Shown: positions 33,586 through 44,226 of the stretch, one piece after another
Position numbering within the stretch: the first letter of the stretch is position 1
How the letters are laid out: each line of letters begins with the position of its first letter
From: Aphis gossypii
Taxonomy: Eukaryota > Arthropoda > Insecta > Hemiptera > Aphididae
Assembly (NCBI RefSeq): GCF_020184175.1
Contig: NW_026083045.1
Span: 1-64,000, forward strand
DNA: 64,000 nucleotides
Direction of reading: 5' to 3'
Position numbers and translations under genes: made by a program
Notes under the pieces: model-generated
Told to the model about the DNA's origin: nothing
Databases searched by the model: none
What the model saw: the letters and a program-made list of their open reading frames with translations, nothing else

Positions 33586-33643
33586 GTACCTACCTACCTA
33601 CTCATGATTTTGATAACAAAAAACAGATTTTTATAATATTAAA

Positions 33644-34798
33644 TCTTATATATAAAAATGAATCGCAAAATGTGTTGGTAAGCGCATAACTCAACAACCC
33701 CTGGACCGATTTGGCGGAATTTTTTTTTAAATTGAAGAGCTCATTGCGGAGAAGGTTCTTACGGACGAAAAGTTTGAAAAAGTTATCAGGTTTGAGAAAT
33801 ATGACGAGATGGTGATGAAATTACAGAGGCGCCATCTGTCCAGCAAATAGTAAACTAAATTATTTTTGGTAGTCAATGGCAACCATTTAAATAAAATAAA
33901 TAATTTATTTAAAATGTTATAGCAAGGTTGTTTTTAATAATGCAAGTAAATAGACATACAAACTAAAATCGTTGTCATAGTAAAAAAGAAATTAAAAATC
34001 TATGTATATAAAAATGGAGACAAAAATGTATAAGACAATGTATAACTATCACTGCAGTTCAGCAAGAAAATAAACTATATTAATGTCGCTATTGATTATG
34101 ATTGAATATAATAGTTACAGATCTGTTGTTATATTTTGTTAAAACCATATCAACAAAAAAAAAGAATTAGCGAAATAAGTCAATGTCCACAGTAAATTTC
34201 AAATTCACAGCAATAGACTAACATAACAAGTTATACTAAGTTTTATTGTTTTACCAATAGGCAAAAATACAAAAACCACGAGATGGCACATTATTGTATT
34301 TTACCCACTGTAGTAAAAAAAAAAAATGATATAACTTTGAAACTTAAGTGTTAGAAATTATAAACTTCTTTTACACATCTCGCGGGGTCCGCAATCCACC
34401 ACGTGTGAATTGCCTACATGATAATATACTGCTCTCATAATCATAAGAGAGTCTCACGGCAACGGTAAGCAGAATTACTATAATATTATGACTTGAGTAA
34501 CTCACTGACTGATAAACGTAGAGCCTGAACAATGATAGATCGATCGATGCTTACAATTTACACGGTACATTCGTAAAATCGTATCACAAATTTAGTGTGT
34601 AATAAGAAAGCATTTTACAAAATTCGCATATTAAAGTGGTGCTTTCACAAGATTTTTGAGAATCAAAACAGTCAATGAAAATGTCTAAGTTTTGAACACC
34701 GTTAAACCGAATAGTAAATAACAAATTAATCAAAATTCGAATCATATTATATAGAATTTGCATTTTTAACGGGCAACGAAGTGCACGGGGTCAGCTAG
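33644..34798 (+). mobile_element. Intact non-autonomous Helitron (1155 bp)
   Basis: It begins TCTTATATATAAAAATGAAT after an A and ends GGGCAACGAAGTGCACGGGG, CAGCTAG before a T. About 780 bp of its 3' part matches the split Helitron at 2306-10740, while the 5' ends differ, so the family seems to swap 5' portions. No coding sequence. Confidence 0.85.
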
Positions 34799-36572
34799 TA
34801 TAATATAAAATTACTTTAATACCAATATTGTATTTAAACTTAAAATTATATACAAGATAAGTTGTATTAAGATCTCTGCAGTCACAATGTTCTATACGTC
34901 AAATGAAAAATTGGACATGTGGGAATGTTTTTTGGAAAGTGGAAAAAACAAAAGAAAAGCTGTTTTATTATACAGTCAACGATATGAGCTTGAGAGATAT
35001 GTCCCAAATTCAAGCATATTTTCAAGATTAAAACAAAACTTAAAATTTAATGGGAGTTTTAATAATCAAAAAAAAAAGAAAATTAACAAAAACTACAGAA
35101 GGATATTTAAAAATTGTTTTACAGGTGTTTGAGGAAAATCCAAATATATCTTTAAGATTATTATCGAGTAAGTAAATAAAATAAATACAAAAAAAAACAT
35201 AGACACATACAATTATTTTGGTTTATTATTGTTTATTTAGAACAAATAGGAATTTCTTATAGTTCAGTTCAGAGAATTGCAAAGAAAAATAAATATTATC
35301 CATATAAACGGCGCACTGTACAGCATTTGAGATTTGATGATTGTGAGCGTCGCTTGGTTTGGGTTGCCAAGGTACATATTATTTAATTTTAATTTTTAAA
35401 AATTTTCTTATTAACCTATGTTGTATAAAACACAAGGTACTTGTTGAAATTGAAGATAATCCTCAATTCTTGGAAAGGATATGTTGGACCGATGAAGCAA
35501 AGTTTCACAATAATGGCAATGTGAATCGTCAGAATATGCGTTACTGGTCAAATGGTAACCTTCACTAGCATATAGAGAAGAATTTCCAAGAACGTTATGG
35601 CATTAACGTTTGGTGTGGTATTTTTTATGACAGATTGATTGGCCCATTTTTTTTTTCTGGAAATTTAAATGCTGATAAATATTTAAATTTTTTAAAAAAT
35701 GATCTCCCTATTCTTTTGGAGGATGTACCTTTATCACGGCGAAAAGATTTACTTTGGCAGTAGGATGGTGCTCCAGCTCATATTAAAGGCACTGTTATTC
35801 AGTATTTAAATTCAACATTTGGATCAAAATGGATGGGAACATACAGTCCAGAAATATGTTGGCCACCTCGTAGTCCTGATTTGACTTCACCTGATTATTT
35901 CCTTTAGGGATGTCTTCAAAGTGTAGTTTGTAAGGAAATGCCATCTAATGTAGAAGATCTGAAACAGAAAATTAAAGATGCTTGTTCAAACGGCTGCCTA
36001 CGAATTGCGTCCCCGATAAAAAATTGCGATTTGTGACATACTAATTGCGTCCCGGGTTTTCTATACCACTATACTAACTGCGTCTCAACGCAATCTGATA
36101 TACTCTGATAATCTCAATCAATAATCGATATGAGTAGGTAGATACTTATGAAATAAATGTAATCGGTTAATATGTCTTTCGATTCCGTCTCGTTGACAAA
36201 ATTCTGCACTTTTCTATTTAAAAATATGAGCTTAATTGTGAGTGAGGTAATGACAAGTGAAAAAAATAATACATTGATTTTTATAAACGGTTTTAAATTT
36301 TGTTTTAATAAACTATTGAAAAATGATATACAACGTTGGAAGTGTTTCAAAAAAACATGTAAGTCATACACTAAATTAAACGATAAAAATGAAATATTGG
36401 AACCTCCTACTGAACATAACCATGAAAACGACTCTGTAGAAATATTAAACAGACAAAAATTAAATAATAATTTAAAACGAAAAGCAATAGACGATCTCTA
36501 TGATAAGCCCACAAAACTCATTCATAGGGAATTGTCAAATGACGTATCAACATTGACCAGTGTAGTAACCAG

Positions 36573-37004
36573 TGATAGTTACTGCACGCTTCTTTTACGA
36601 CGAATGCACGTTCCGTCGTAGGTTGGAGAGTTGAGGTATATATAAGTTAACAATAAATTAATAAGACAATTGATACGTTTATTAACTTGTTAAAACAATA
36701 ATGAAAAGGCTTTCGTTAGCGTAAGCACAAGTACTTAGCTACCGGAGAGCAAGTGACAACACTGACTTGGTCTAACTGACTCTTAACTAACTCTAACTAA
36801 CTCTAATTAAATCTATGATGAGGACTCATATTTATATGGAACATGCCGTGATGAAGAATCGGATGATCTACGTCTATGAAGTGGCGTGATGTGTCTAATC
36901 CAATCAGGAAACGGCATTAGTGGTCCGACTCGGTGGCGTGATATAGTTATAGGCCACTGGACTTCGGAACTACGTTTTTATACTAAAAACGTCGGTTTAC
37001 TACA
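36573..37004. mobile_element. Solo LTR, 432 bp, with CCAG target duplication
   Basis: It begins TGATAGTTACTGCACGC and ends GGTTTACTACA (TG...CA). CCAG lies on both sides (36569-36572 and 37005-37008; ACCAG if one shared A is counted). Removing it restores the transposase frame VVTS then YDLTLIRK. A GGTATATATAAG TATA-like box at about 36633 and an AATAAA at about 36652 suit an LTR read on the plus strand. No internal retrotransposon sequence remains, so it arose by LTR-LTR recombination. Confidence 0.8.
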
Positions 37005-37549
37005 CCAGTTATGATTTAACTTTAATTCGCAAAAATATGCACCACGCCCGAGCATCTGTAATTCCTAAGCTACCAAATAATTTATTATATTTACATAATT
37101 CATTGAAAGAAAACATAAAAAGTAACCGAGATGAAAATTTTCTATTAGTTAACGACTATGAAAATAATATATTAGTTTTTTCAACAATAACTAATTTGAA
37201 GTTTTTAAGTCAAGTAGACACAATATTGGTTGACGGAACTTTTAAAAGTTGTCCTAAGTTATTTACACAATTTTTCACAATTCACGGTTTTTCAAATGGA
37301 AATTACATACCATTAGTTTTTTTCTTATTAATTGACAAAAGTGTAGAAACTTACAAGAAAGCATTTCTTCATCTAAATTCAGAATGTATAAAAATAATAT
37401 TAATTTTTTACCAAAAATGTTGTTTGTTAATTTTGAAAAAGCAATTCACTCGGCAGTATTATTTGTTTGGCCATCTGTCGAGTTAAAAGGATGTAGATTC
37501 CATTTAGGCCAGAGTTGGTGGAGAAAAATCCAAGCTCTAGGTTTAAGAG

Positions 37550-38438
37550 GACGCTATACCAAAAGTGAAACGTATACAACGCTCCAGAGATGGCGTTCTG
37601 CGCCGTATCGCCGCCGACTCGGCAGACCGTAACCACGCCCATTGTCTACGTGACGGGGTCTGCGCGTCGTAGTCGCGGGAGAGGCACATTATTATCTCAC
37701 AGACGGTCGTATGTAACGTTTAGCGTCAATGCAGTCGATCGTTGCGTAAATATTATCACCCATATACTTCTTATGAATCCTGTACCGTCTTAATTAGCAT
37801 GCGGCGCCGCTTGCTCCTAGCGCAAATCACAAACCATTTTTTAAATAAAGCTCCTGTTTACTTAAATAATATTTTCATTACATAAAGCATATAATCTGTT
37901 AGACAACTTAGCTCGAATTATATTTATAATCTAATTACCTTTTAAAATACATGTAAAATAATAAATTTAATACGATTAAAATCATTTTTTAATAAACTTA
38001 TTGCGTCTAATATCCACGTGGGCCCTTCAACCAATTTATAATTAATATTGTCTAATTAAATATATACCTACAGAAATAATCAGACACAAAAATACTAATA
38101 ATATATTACCTGTGCATGTGAAATTTGAAAGAATATCACTCCTAACTTTGCACTCACAACTTACTAATTGATTTAAGTTCCTCTCAACTTTTTTAATGCG
38201 TACTAATATAAAAACCGGTGATACACGACTGCGGACGGTTCTTATCGGGGCGACCTTTTTAATAACACGATTGCGGACACATGTTGCCAAATTTATAAAT
38301 AATACTTCGATAATGTGAGATTGTGGAAATTCTGTATGTATTATAGTTACAAGTCACTTTTGTTAAATACTACAGAAATAGAGTTGTAGTGACTAGTGTT
38401 ATAGTGTGGTTATAGTGTTCTTTTAATTTTATAAAACT
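37550..38438. other. GC-rich patch and spacer inside the MULE
   Basis: From about 37550 to 37820 the sequence is unusually rich in G+C and CpG and carries short overlapping ORFs without motifs. It begins where the transposase frame stops, so it may be one end of an insertion. From 37830 on the sequence is A+T-rich. Confidence 0.35.
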
Positions 38439-38591
38439 ATGAAAAATTGTCAAATTATTTTATCAGAACGTGGCAAAGAGTTAATTCTACATAAAACAAA
38501 CAAATATCGATTTAGGCGACAGAGGAAAGATGGAATTTTGAAATGGTTGTGTACAAATAAAGACTGTAGTGCAAGTATTTTGACGACATAA
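38439..38591 (+). pseudogene. Second FLYWCH zinc-finger exon
   Basis: From an ATG at 38439 the frame reads MKNCQIILSERGKELILHK, TNKYRFRRQRKDG, WLCTNKDCSASILTT, then a stop. This is the core of a FLYWCH domain, with the WLC-x4-C pair present but the downstream H-x-H missing. It differs from the FLYWCH at 36172, so it belongs to a different MULE lineage or a second gene. Confidence 0.68.
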
Positions 38592-39069
38592 AAACCACAA
38601 CAGCGTTTGAATACATATGAAAGCAACTTAGGTATATACCTAATAGGTTAAGTATACTTTTTACTCTTTTTAGGGTATACTTGTCAACAACACAAATTAA
38701 TCATAATTTAATATGATATTATATAGTAAATACTTAGTTTACTTACTAGAAGAGCAAACATTAATATTGTAGGCTCAGTATGATACTCATTATTTTACGT
38801 TACAATACACAACGCATAATACTTATTATTTTATTATATTATTATCAACAAATATATGATAGATATTAGAACTTACAAATTTAAATTTATAATAATATAT
38901 TTTTAAAATTTAATTTTTAGTACAAAATTGTAAAAATAGCAAAAAAATTTTTTTTTTTTCGTTTTTTTATTCAACTCATCTTGAATTCTTTTAGGTTCTA
39001 ATATATCTGATCTTAACAACCTTTTACCATATTTAGGATCAATAATTTCCGGAAGGAGACAATCTAAAT

Positions 39070-40125
39070 AAAACCTATAAAAATCATTTTTTAGACATAG
39101 TTAATTTTTGAATGTTATTTCACTTGTATTGGTACCTACTTACAATTTCAGTTGGTTTTTCATTTTATTATTCCAAAATAAATTCAGAGTGAACCAGGGC
39201 TTATTCTAAAGCGCAGTTGGGCTTATATTGAGAATTTGGAAAAGCTAGATGCGCACTTGATAAACAATTTTTGCGTAGTTTATTTAGCATAATTTATTGT
39301 TATATTTATAAGATAAGACAAGCAAATAGTAGTTCTGTGATTTCTATATGTATGTATAAGAAATTATTTGCAATAATAAAATCCTACCTACTTAGTACAT
39401 TAATGATAAAAAATGTGAATTTAAAAATGAAAAATTTAAACTAATAACGACCATTGATTATAAATCAATGAGTCTACTTAACTATGTTTGTTATTAGAAA
39501 TCGTAGGCAAAAGCCAACTCTTTAGTTTGGATTTTTTAAGAATACTTAATACCGAATACCGATAAAAAAAATCTCCTATAAACCGTTTATCGCCGCATGT
39601 TTGTATTATATCTATAATAATTATAATAATTAAGACAGAGATTTTAATCGTCTAAAAACTCTTAAAAATTCTCTAAGAAATGAATTTAAATTATATTTAT
39701 TATAGCTTAGAAATAGGAAAAAAAATATATTTCATATTTTATTTTTATAGTATTGTTACTATAGTATTAGTTACTTGTTTAGTTCTGGTCCTAATGATCT
39801 AAATACGGAGTACCTATACAGAGATAATGGAACATAAAAGATTAGATGATTAGAAGAGATACGACAAATTCCATAGCCAAAATTAGTGCAATATTCTTAA
39901 ATCAATAAATCGTCAAAGTTTGCATAATGAAACAGAAAACTAATATTTTTTTATTCATTTTAAAACTAAAAAACTATAAAGTGGACATCAATTAAAATAA
40001 AATATTTTAAACATGAATGTTTATTTTATTTCTTCAAAATAGGTTTTAAATTTTAAATTATTCCACCTTTAAGCTAAAAATGTCATAATTTTTAACTATG
40101 ATTTGATATTTATATTTCAAGATTA
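39070..40125. other. A+T-rich non-coding DNA inside the MULE
   Basis: No supported coding sequence; lies between exons of the antisense gene. Confidence 0.45.
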
Positions 40126-41118
40126 TTATAGTTCTATTTTTATAGGGTTATTAAAAAAAAAAAAAAAAATGCGTTGTTGAAAAAAATCCTTACAATAAAC
40201 CCTGGAGTGAACAAAAGAGCAATGAAATCCTTTAATATGATTTTGGTTTTTACTTAGTATTTGGTCGAAAACAAACTTTATGTCCACTATTCGACGACCA
40301 AGCAGAACACTGTAAATATACAAAAAAAATACATTACAATTTTAGGTAAAATAAATTTTATAAGTACATAAAGTTCAAGTTATTACGAAATATGTTAAAA
40401 TCGTGAAAATATGCAAGTAATTTTATAGTTAAAAATTCATATTTTTTTTTTATACCTAAGGTTAAAAACTTCAACACAAGGTTACTCATATGGTTTTCTT
40501 CAAGTAATTAAAAAAAAACTCGAGCGTAATTTAAGAAATTTTTTTTACAAAATTGCGTAAAATAACGATTTATCCAAATATGATTTTATAGATATTTGTT
40601 GTTATTCAAAAAAATATAAGTTGTAGAAACTTGAAACTTTTACCAGTTGTTAAGATTGACATTGCCATATAGTTTTGTTTTCAAAATATTTTACTAATTA
40701 ATCTGTTTATAGGTATTTGAAATATTCGATTTTTTAAATTTTTATATTTTGATAAAAATATAATAAATATAATTTTGCTGGGAAAAAATACTTAAAAATT
40801 TAATAGAAGATGACGACAGTTGTTCTGAAATTCAAAAATTATTAAAAATCCTAGGCACAATCAATCAGTTTTCATTTTATTGATTTAACCAACTAGATCC
40901 AATTTTTTTAGACACTACCCAAATTTGTAAAATGATTTGTATTATTTATTCCCTTACTCAGAAACGTTTATATCCGATGTTTCATGAATCGTTTGTAATA
41001 CATGACCAGTTACTTGTGTTTCGTGTTTACTAAAAAAATAAGTAATTTTTTTTTAATGAAATATTTGATTTTTTATTTAATAAATAAATTAGTGAATTCA
41101 CCTCGATGTTGACGGTGA

Positions 41119-41560
41119 GCTCCAAATAAAAGATGTATCGTTGTCCTTGTCTTCGATATTAAAAGTTAAATTCGACTCACTAAAACGTATTTATTATTTT
41201 CAGAAACAATTATATTTTAATATATCTGTAATAAAATATTGTATACTCGAAATTAGAAGATTCCGCAGTTTTTTCTAAATTGTCTGTGGCAGGATTTTCT
41301 GCAGTTGTGTCATCCAATACGGATGTATCATAAACACTCGTATCGTTGACTTTGACATGAAAATTTAAATTTGACTCGCTAAAACGTATTTATTATTTTC
41401 AGAAAACAATTATATTATAATGTATTTGTAATAAAATAATGTATACTCGAAATTAGAAGATTCTGGAGTTTTGTCCATGGCAGAATTTTCACTATTTACA
41501 GTTGAGTCACCTAATACATTAGCTGGTAGTAGTAACAGACCTTCACTAAAATAAATACTT
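41119..41560 (-). repeat. Tandem duplication of an exon plus intron (about 190-bp unit)
   Basis: Two consecutive blocks contain the same exon end (TCTTCTAATTTCGAG then GTATAC), the same intron with TAATTGTTTTCTGAAAATAA, and the same acceptor (ACGTTTTAG). Each exon encodes a variant of ESSNFE followed by SNLNF or SNLTF. The copies differ by scattered substitutions, so the duplication is old. Confidence 0.75.
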
Positions 41561-42686
41561 CTAACAATCATTTAAATATAACAAAAATAATAAACTATAA
41601 ATAAAATAAGTACCTACCTAATACATAAGTCAAATAATTAATTAAGTTATAGGAACACATACATATACATAGGAAAATATTTTGACTTTTTTTAAGCTAT
41701 TTATAGACAACTGAAATTTTAGATTTTTCTGAGTATTTGAAGTGTTTGTTTGTATGTTTGTGTGTGACGTGTGTGTATTTGTTTTCTGAGTATTTTTTTT
41801 ACTTTGGGGGTTCAATTGTTCAAAAGTAATACTATTCGATCTCGATGGCCAGTCTATTAAAATAAAATAAGAATAGTGGCACATTCAAACATTTCATCCC
41901 CCCCTCAAACATGACCAAATTACGCCACTGGCACCCTTCTCCTGCTCGGTATGGTCGACAAACTTGAATAATATTGCTCCGCGCGGCAGTAGTGTGGCGC
42001 GTATACGTATAAACGTAAAATCGCAAACTTTGGAAGGCTATAAATTCCGAAATAAGTTCGTATGGTTTTTTTTTTAGAGTATCATCAAATTAAGCATGCA
42101 AAAACACATTTTGAAAAAAAAAATCCAAAACATCGCTCGGGAGCTAAACTGCATTAATTATTCCCTGAATTTATACCTTTAGATATCTAAAGTTATGTCT
42201 TATTATTATTAATTTAAATGTCATACTTACTTTTTCTTGGGGTTATTATTTGCTTTCTTGAGGTGTATATTTCTCATACGCTTTGTAATAGCTTTTTTCC
42301 CAGTATAACGTTTTTTTGTACGTAATTTTTTGGGTGACATCGTAAATATTAGATAATAGCCGCCAAATACAAAAAAAGAAATAAAACAGAACGCATCAAA
42401 ACTGTTCAGGTCTTGCAATGCGCATCATAGATTTTTTCTATAGTCGTAAAGTACGAGAAAAATTTTATAATAATATCAGTTAAATAACTAAAAGTTTATT
42501 TAATAATTTGTGTTCTTTTCTTGAAATAATTATTTCAGTAGGTGAACAATATATGTGTTAACATCGTATTGTGTTACATGGTAAATCTGAGTTAGCGTAA
42601 CATTTTAATAAAAAAAATTTGAAATTTTTTTTTTTTTTTTTTGTTACACAGTGAACGTGTGTAGAAATCTTTTTGTAAAAAAGGTG

Positions 42687-42820
42687 CTCAGAACATACAT
42701 AATGGTTTTTGAAAATCAGTGTTTTTAACTGGTACAGCGGAGAAAAAAAAGTTTGAGGGGAAAAGTCTCCCTTAAAATTTTGAAATCTCCGTAGTCAAAA
42801 GGTGCTCAGAACATACAAAT
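42687..42820 (+). repeat. Short direct repeat AAAGGTGCTCAGAACATACA
   Basis: The 20-base motif occurs at about 42688 and 42797, just upstream of the C-terminal transposase piece. Confidence 0.75.
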
Positions 42821-43330
42821 ATATACTACTTATAAGCTAAATTCAGAAATAAGTAATTACCTAAAAATATTTTTTGGTCTCCCTTTTTTTGAAACCTGAA
42901 GATGTAGTAAACTGTTTTACCGATGATATAGTATCAATTTTACGACGAAATGAAAAAGTAGAAGCATTTACAGATTATATTTTAAATACATATACATATA
43001 ACCCCCGATTGTGACTATCCTCCTTCTTTATGAGCAATGTATTCAGGTTCAATTATTACACGGACAACAAATATCTGTGAAGCTTTCCATTCAAAATTTA
43101 ACGGTATGTTTTATTCTGCTCATCCAAATATCTACAAGTTTATTGATGTACTTAAAAACGTACAAAAAGATACTTACATAAAAATTCGCAGTAGTAGTCA
43201 TAAAAAAAAATAAGACGTGAAATATGTGAAAAACAAGAATTTTTAAGAAGAGAAATGATTAAATACGACGTGAACGAAATAACACGTTTTGATTTTGTCA
43301 AAACTGTATCGTTCAAATTTTTACCATCCC

Positions 43331-44090
43331 ATAAATAATATTATAACTTATACATATTACTATTTTTTTTACTTATTTTTTTATTTTTATATTTAACGAC
43401 GAAAACAATATTTTTGATGTACATAATTACGAAACGATAAAAAACAATATTTTTAACCTACCTTTAGCAAATTTAATATTTGTAATTAGGGAACGGACTT
43501 TGATGCAAAATACATTTTTTAGTGAGTAGCATAGGCCAATTGTATATAATTCAATTCATACATTAGAAAATTTTAAAATAAAACTTTTATTTTGCATTTT
43601 TTCAATTTTTTTTAGATTTTAAAAGTATTTTTTGACATTTTTAGAGCATTTTTCCATTTTTATATATATTTGTAAATTGTTTTAAATGTTTCATTTTGTC
43701 TCATACATTAGTTATTTTTACGAAGACCAGCTGATTGTATATCTATCTATACGGCTGGGCGTAATTTCCATCAAATAATCTCGATTACGTTACATCCGTT
43801 ACGATACGAGATATAACACTAATTGGTGTCCAATTATAACAATGTCGATTACGTGAGTATATACAATTTTTATAAGTTTTAAGTTATAACAATATTATAC
43901 ATAGGTACACATGACTGTTCAAAATTGTGTTTTCATCGAATTAAATAAAAAAATTAATGTTTTTTAATGCATTAGGTCGTATTTTTTAGGACATTTTTCT
44001 TATATTTTAAAACATTTAATTCCGTTCCCTATTTATAATATTGCTATTGACAGTCCTAAGTCTGTATTAAATGGGAAGGAAAATAATGTA
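43331..44090. other. Non-coding right part of the MULE
   Basis: A+T-rich, no ORF supported. It ends with two ACGCAATTAGT repeats that form part of the terminus. Confidence 0.5.
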
Positions 44091-44226
44091 TTTACATCGG
44101 ACGCAATTAGTATAATTGTTAAATATTATTGGGACGCAATTAGTGTAGTTGTTAAATTTTACTGGGACGCAATTCGTTTGCACCAGTTCAAACATCCCAA
44201 GTCATGTGTTAGTAAAAGCTACTATA

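Larger units (their letters stand above)
38945..42339 (-). pseudogene. Exons of a second Mutator-like gene, antisense inside the MULE
   Basis: Reading leftwards, the first exon (42339-42230) encodes a basic start, SPKKLRTKKRYTGKKAITKR, and ends at a GTAAGT donor. Exons in 41560-41100 encode short Ser/Asp-rich repeats. An exon near 41030-40965 reads KHETQVTGHVLQTIHETSDI. One near 40315-40126 begins VLLGRRIVDIKFVFDQI, a signature of Mutator-like (PF20700-type) proteins. A last exon near 39067-38945 reads PEIIDPKYGKRLLRSDILEP. The order and spacing look like one gene, but phase was not checked throughout and the core is too short to be functional. Confidence 0.5.
36172..43330 (+). pseudogene. 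FLYWCH-MULE transposase, broken and split
   Basis: The N-terminus (36172-36560) is a FLYWCH zinc finger: LIFINGFKFCFNKLL, RWKCFKKTC and PPTEHNHEND. It breaks at 36572 by a solo LTR and resumes at 37009 (YDLTLIRKNMHHARASVIPK) with the catalytic region DTILVDGTFKSCPKLFTQFF, FFLLIDKSVETYKKAF, VNFEKAIHSA and KGCRFHLGQSWWRKIQALGL. The C-terminal third reappears only at about 42868: FFGLPF, KPEDVVNCFTDDIVSIL and TTNICEAFHSKFNGMFYSAH, ending near 43200 with TYIKIRSSSH. There is one extra T near 42888 and stops after 43200. The 5.3 kb between looks like further inserted DNA. Confidence 0.85.
35992..44185 (+). mobile_element. MULE transposon, 8.2 kb, with internal insertions
   Basis: The ends share ACGAATTGCGTCCC in inverted orientation (35999 and about 44177), with outer bases GGCTGCC and GGTGCAA. 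Copies of ACTAATTGCGTCC lie inside both ends. GTTCAAAC flanks the element (35984-35991 and 44186-44193), consistent with the 8-10 bp duplications of MULEs, and excision in silico rejoins the mariner frame. It carries a FLYWCH-MULE transposase on the plus strand plus extra material that may be secondary insertions. Confidence 0.87.

Noticed and set aside
36114..36371. 85-codon minus-strand ORF
   Set aside because: It is the antisense shadow of the FLYWCH domain on the plus strand.
41832..42026. Minus-strand ORF containing CQWRNLVMFEGGMKCL
   Set aside because: The underlying CCAGTGGCGTAATTTGG looks like a hAT-type repeat end, not a coding exon. No second end was found, so I did not call an element either.
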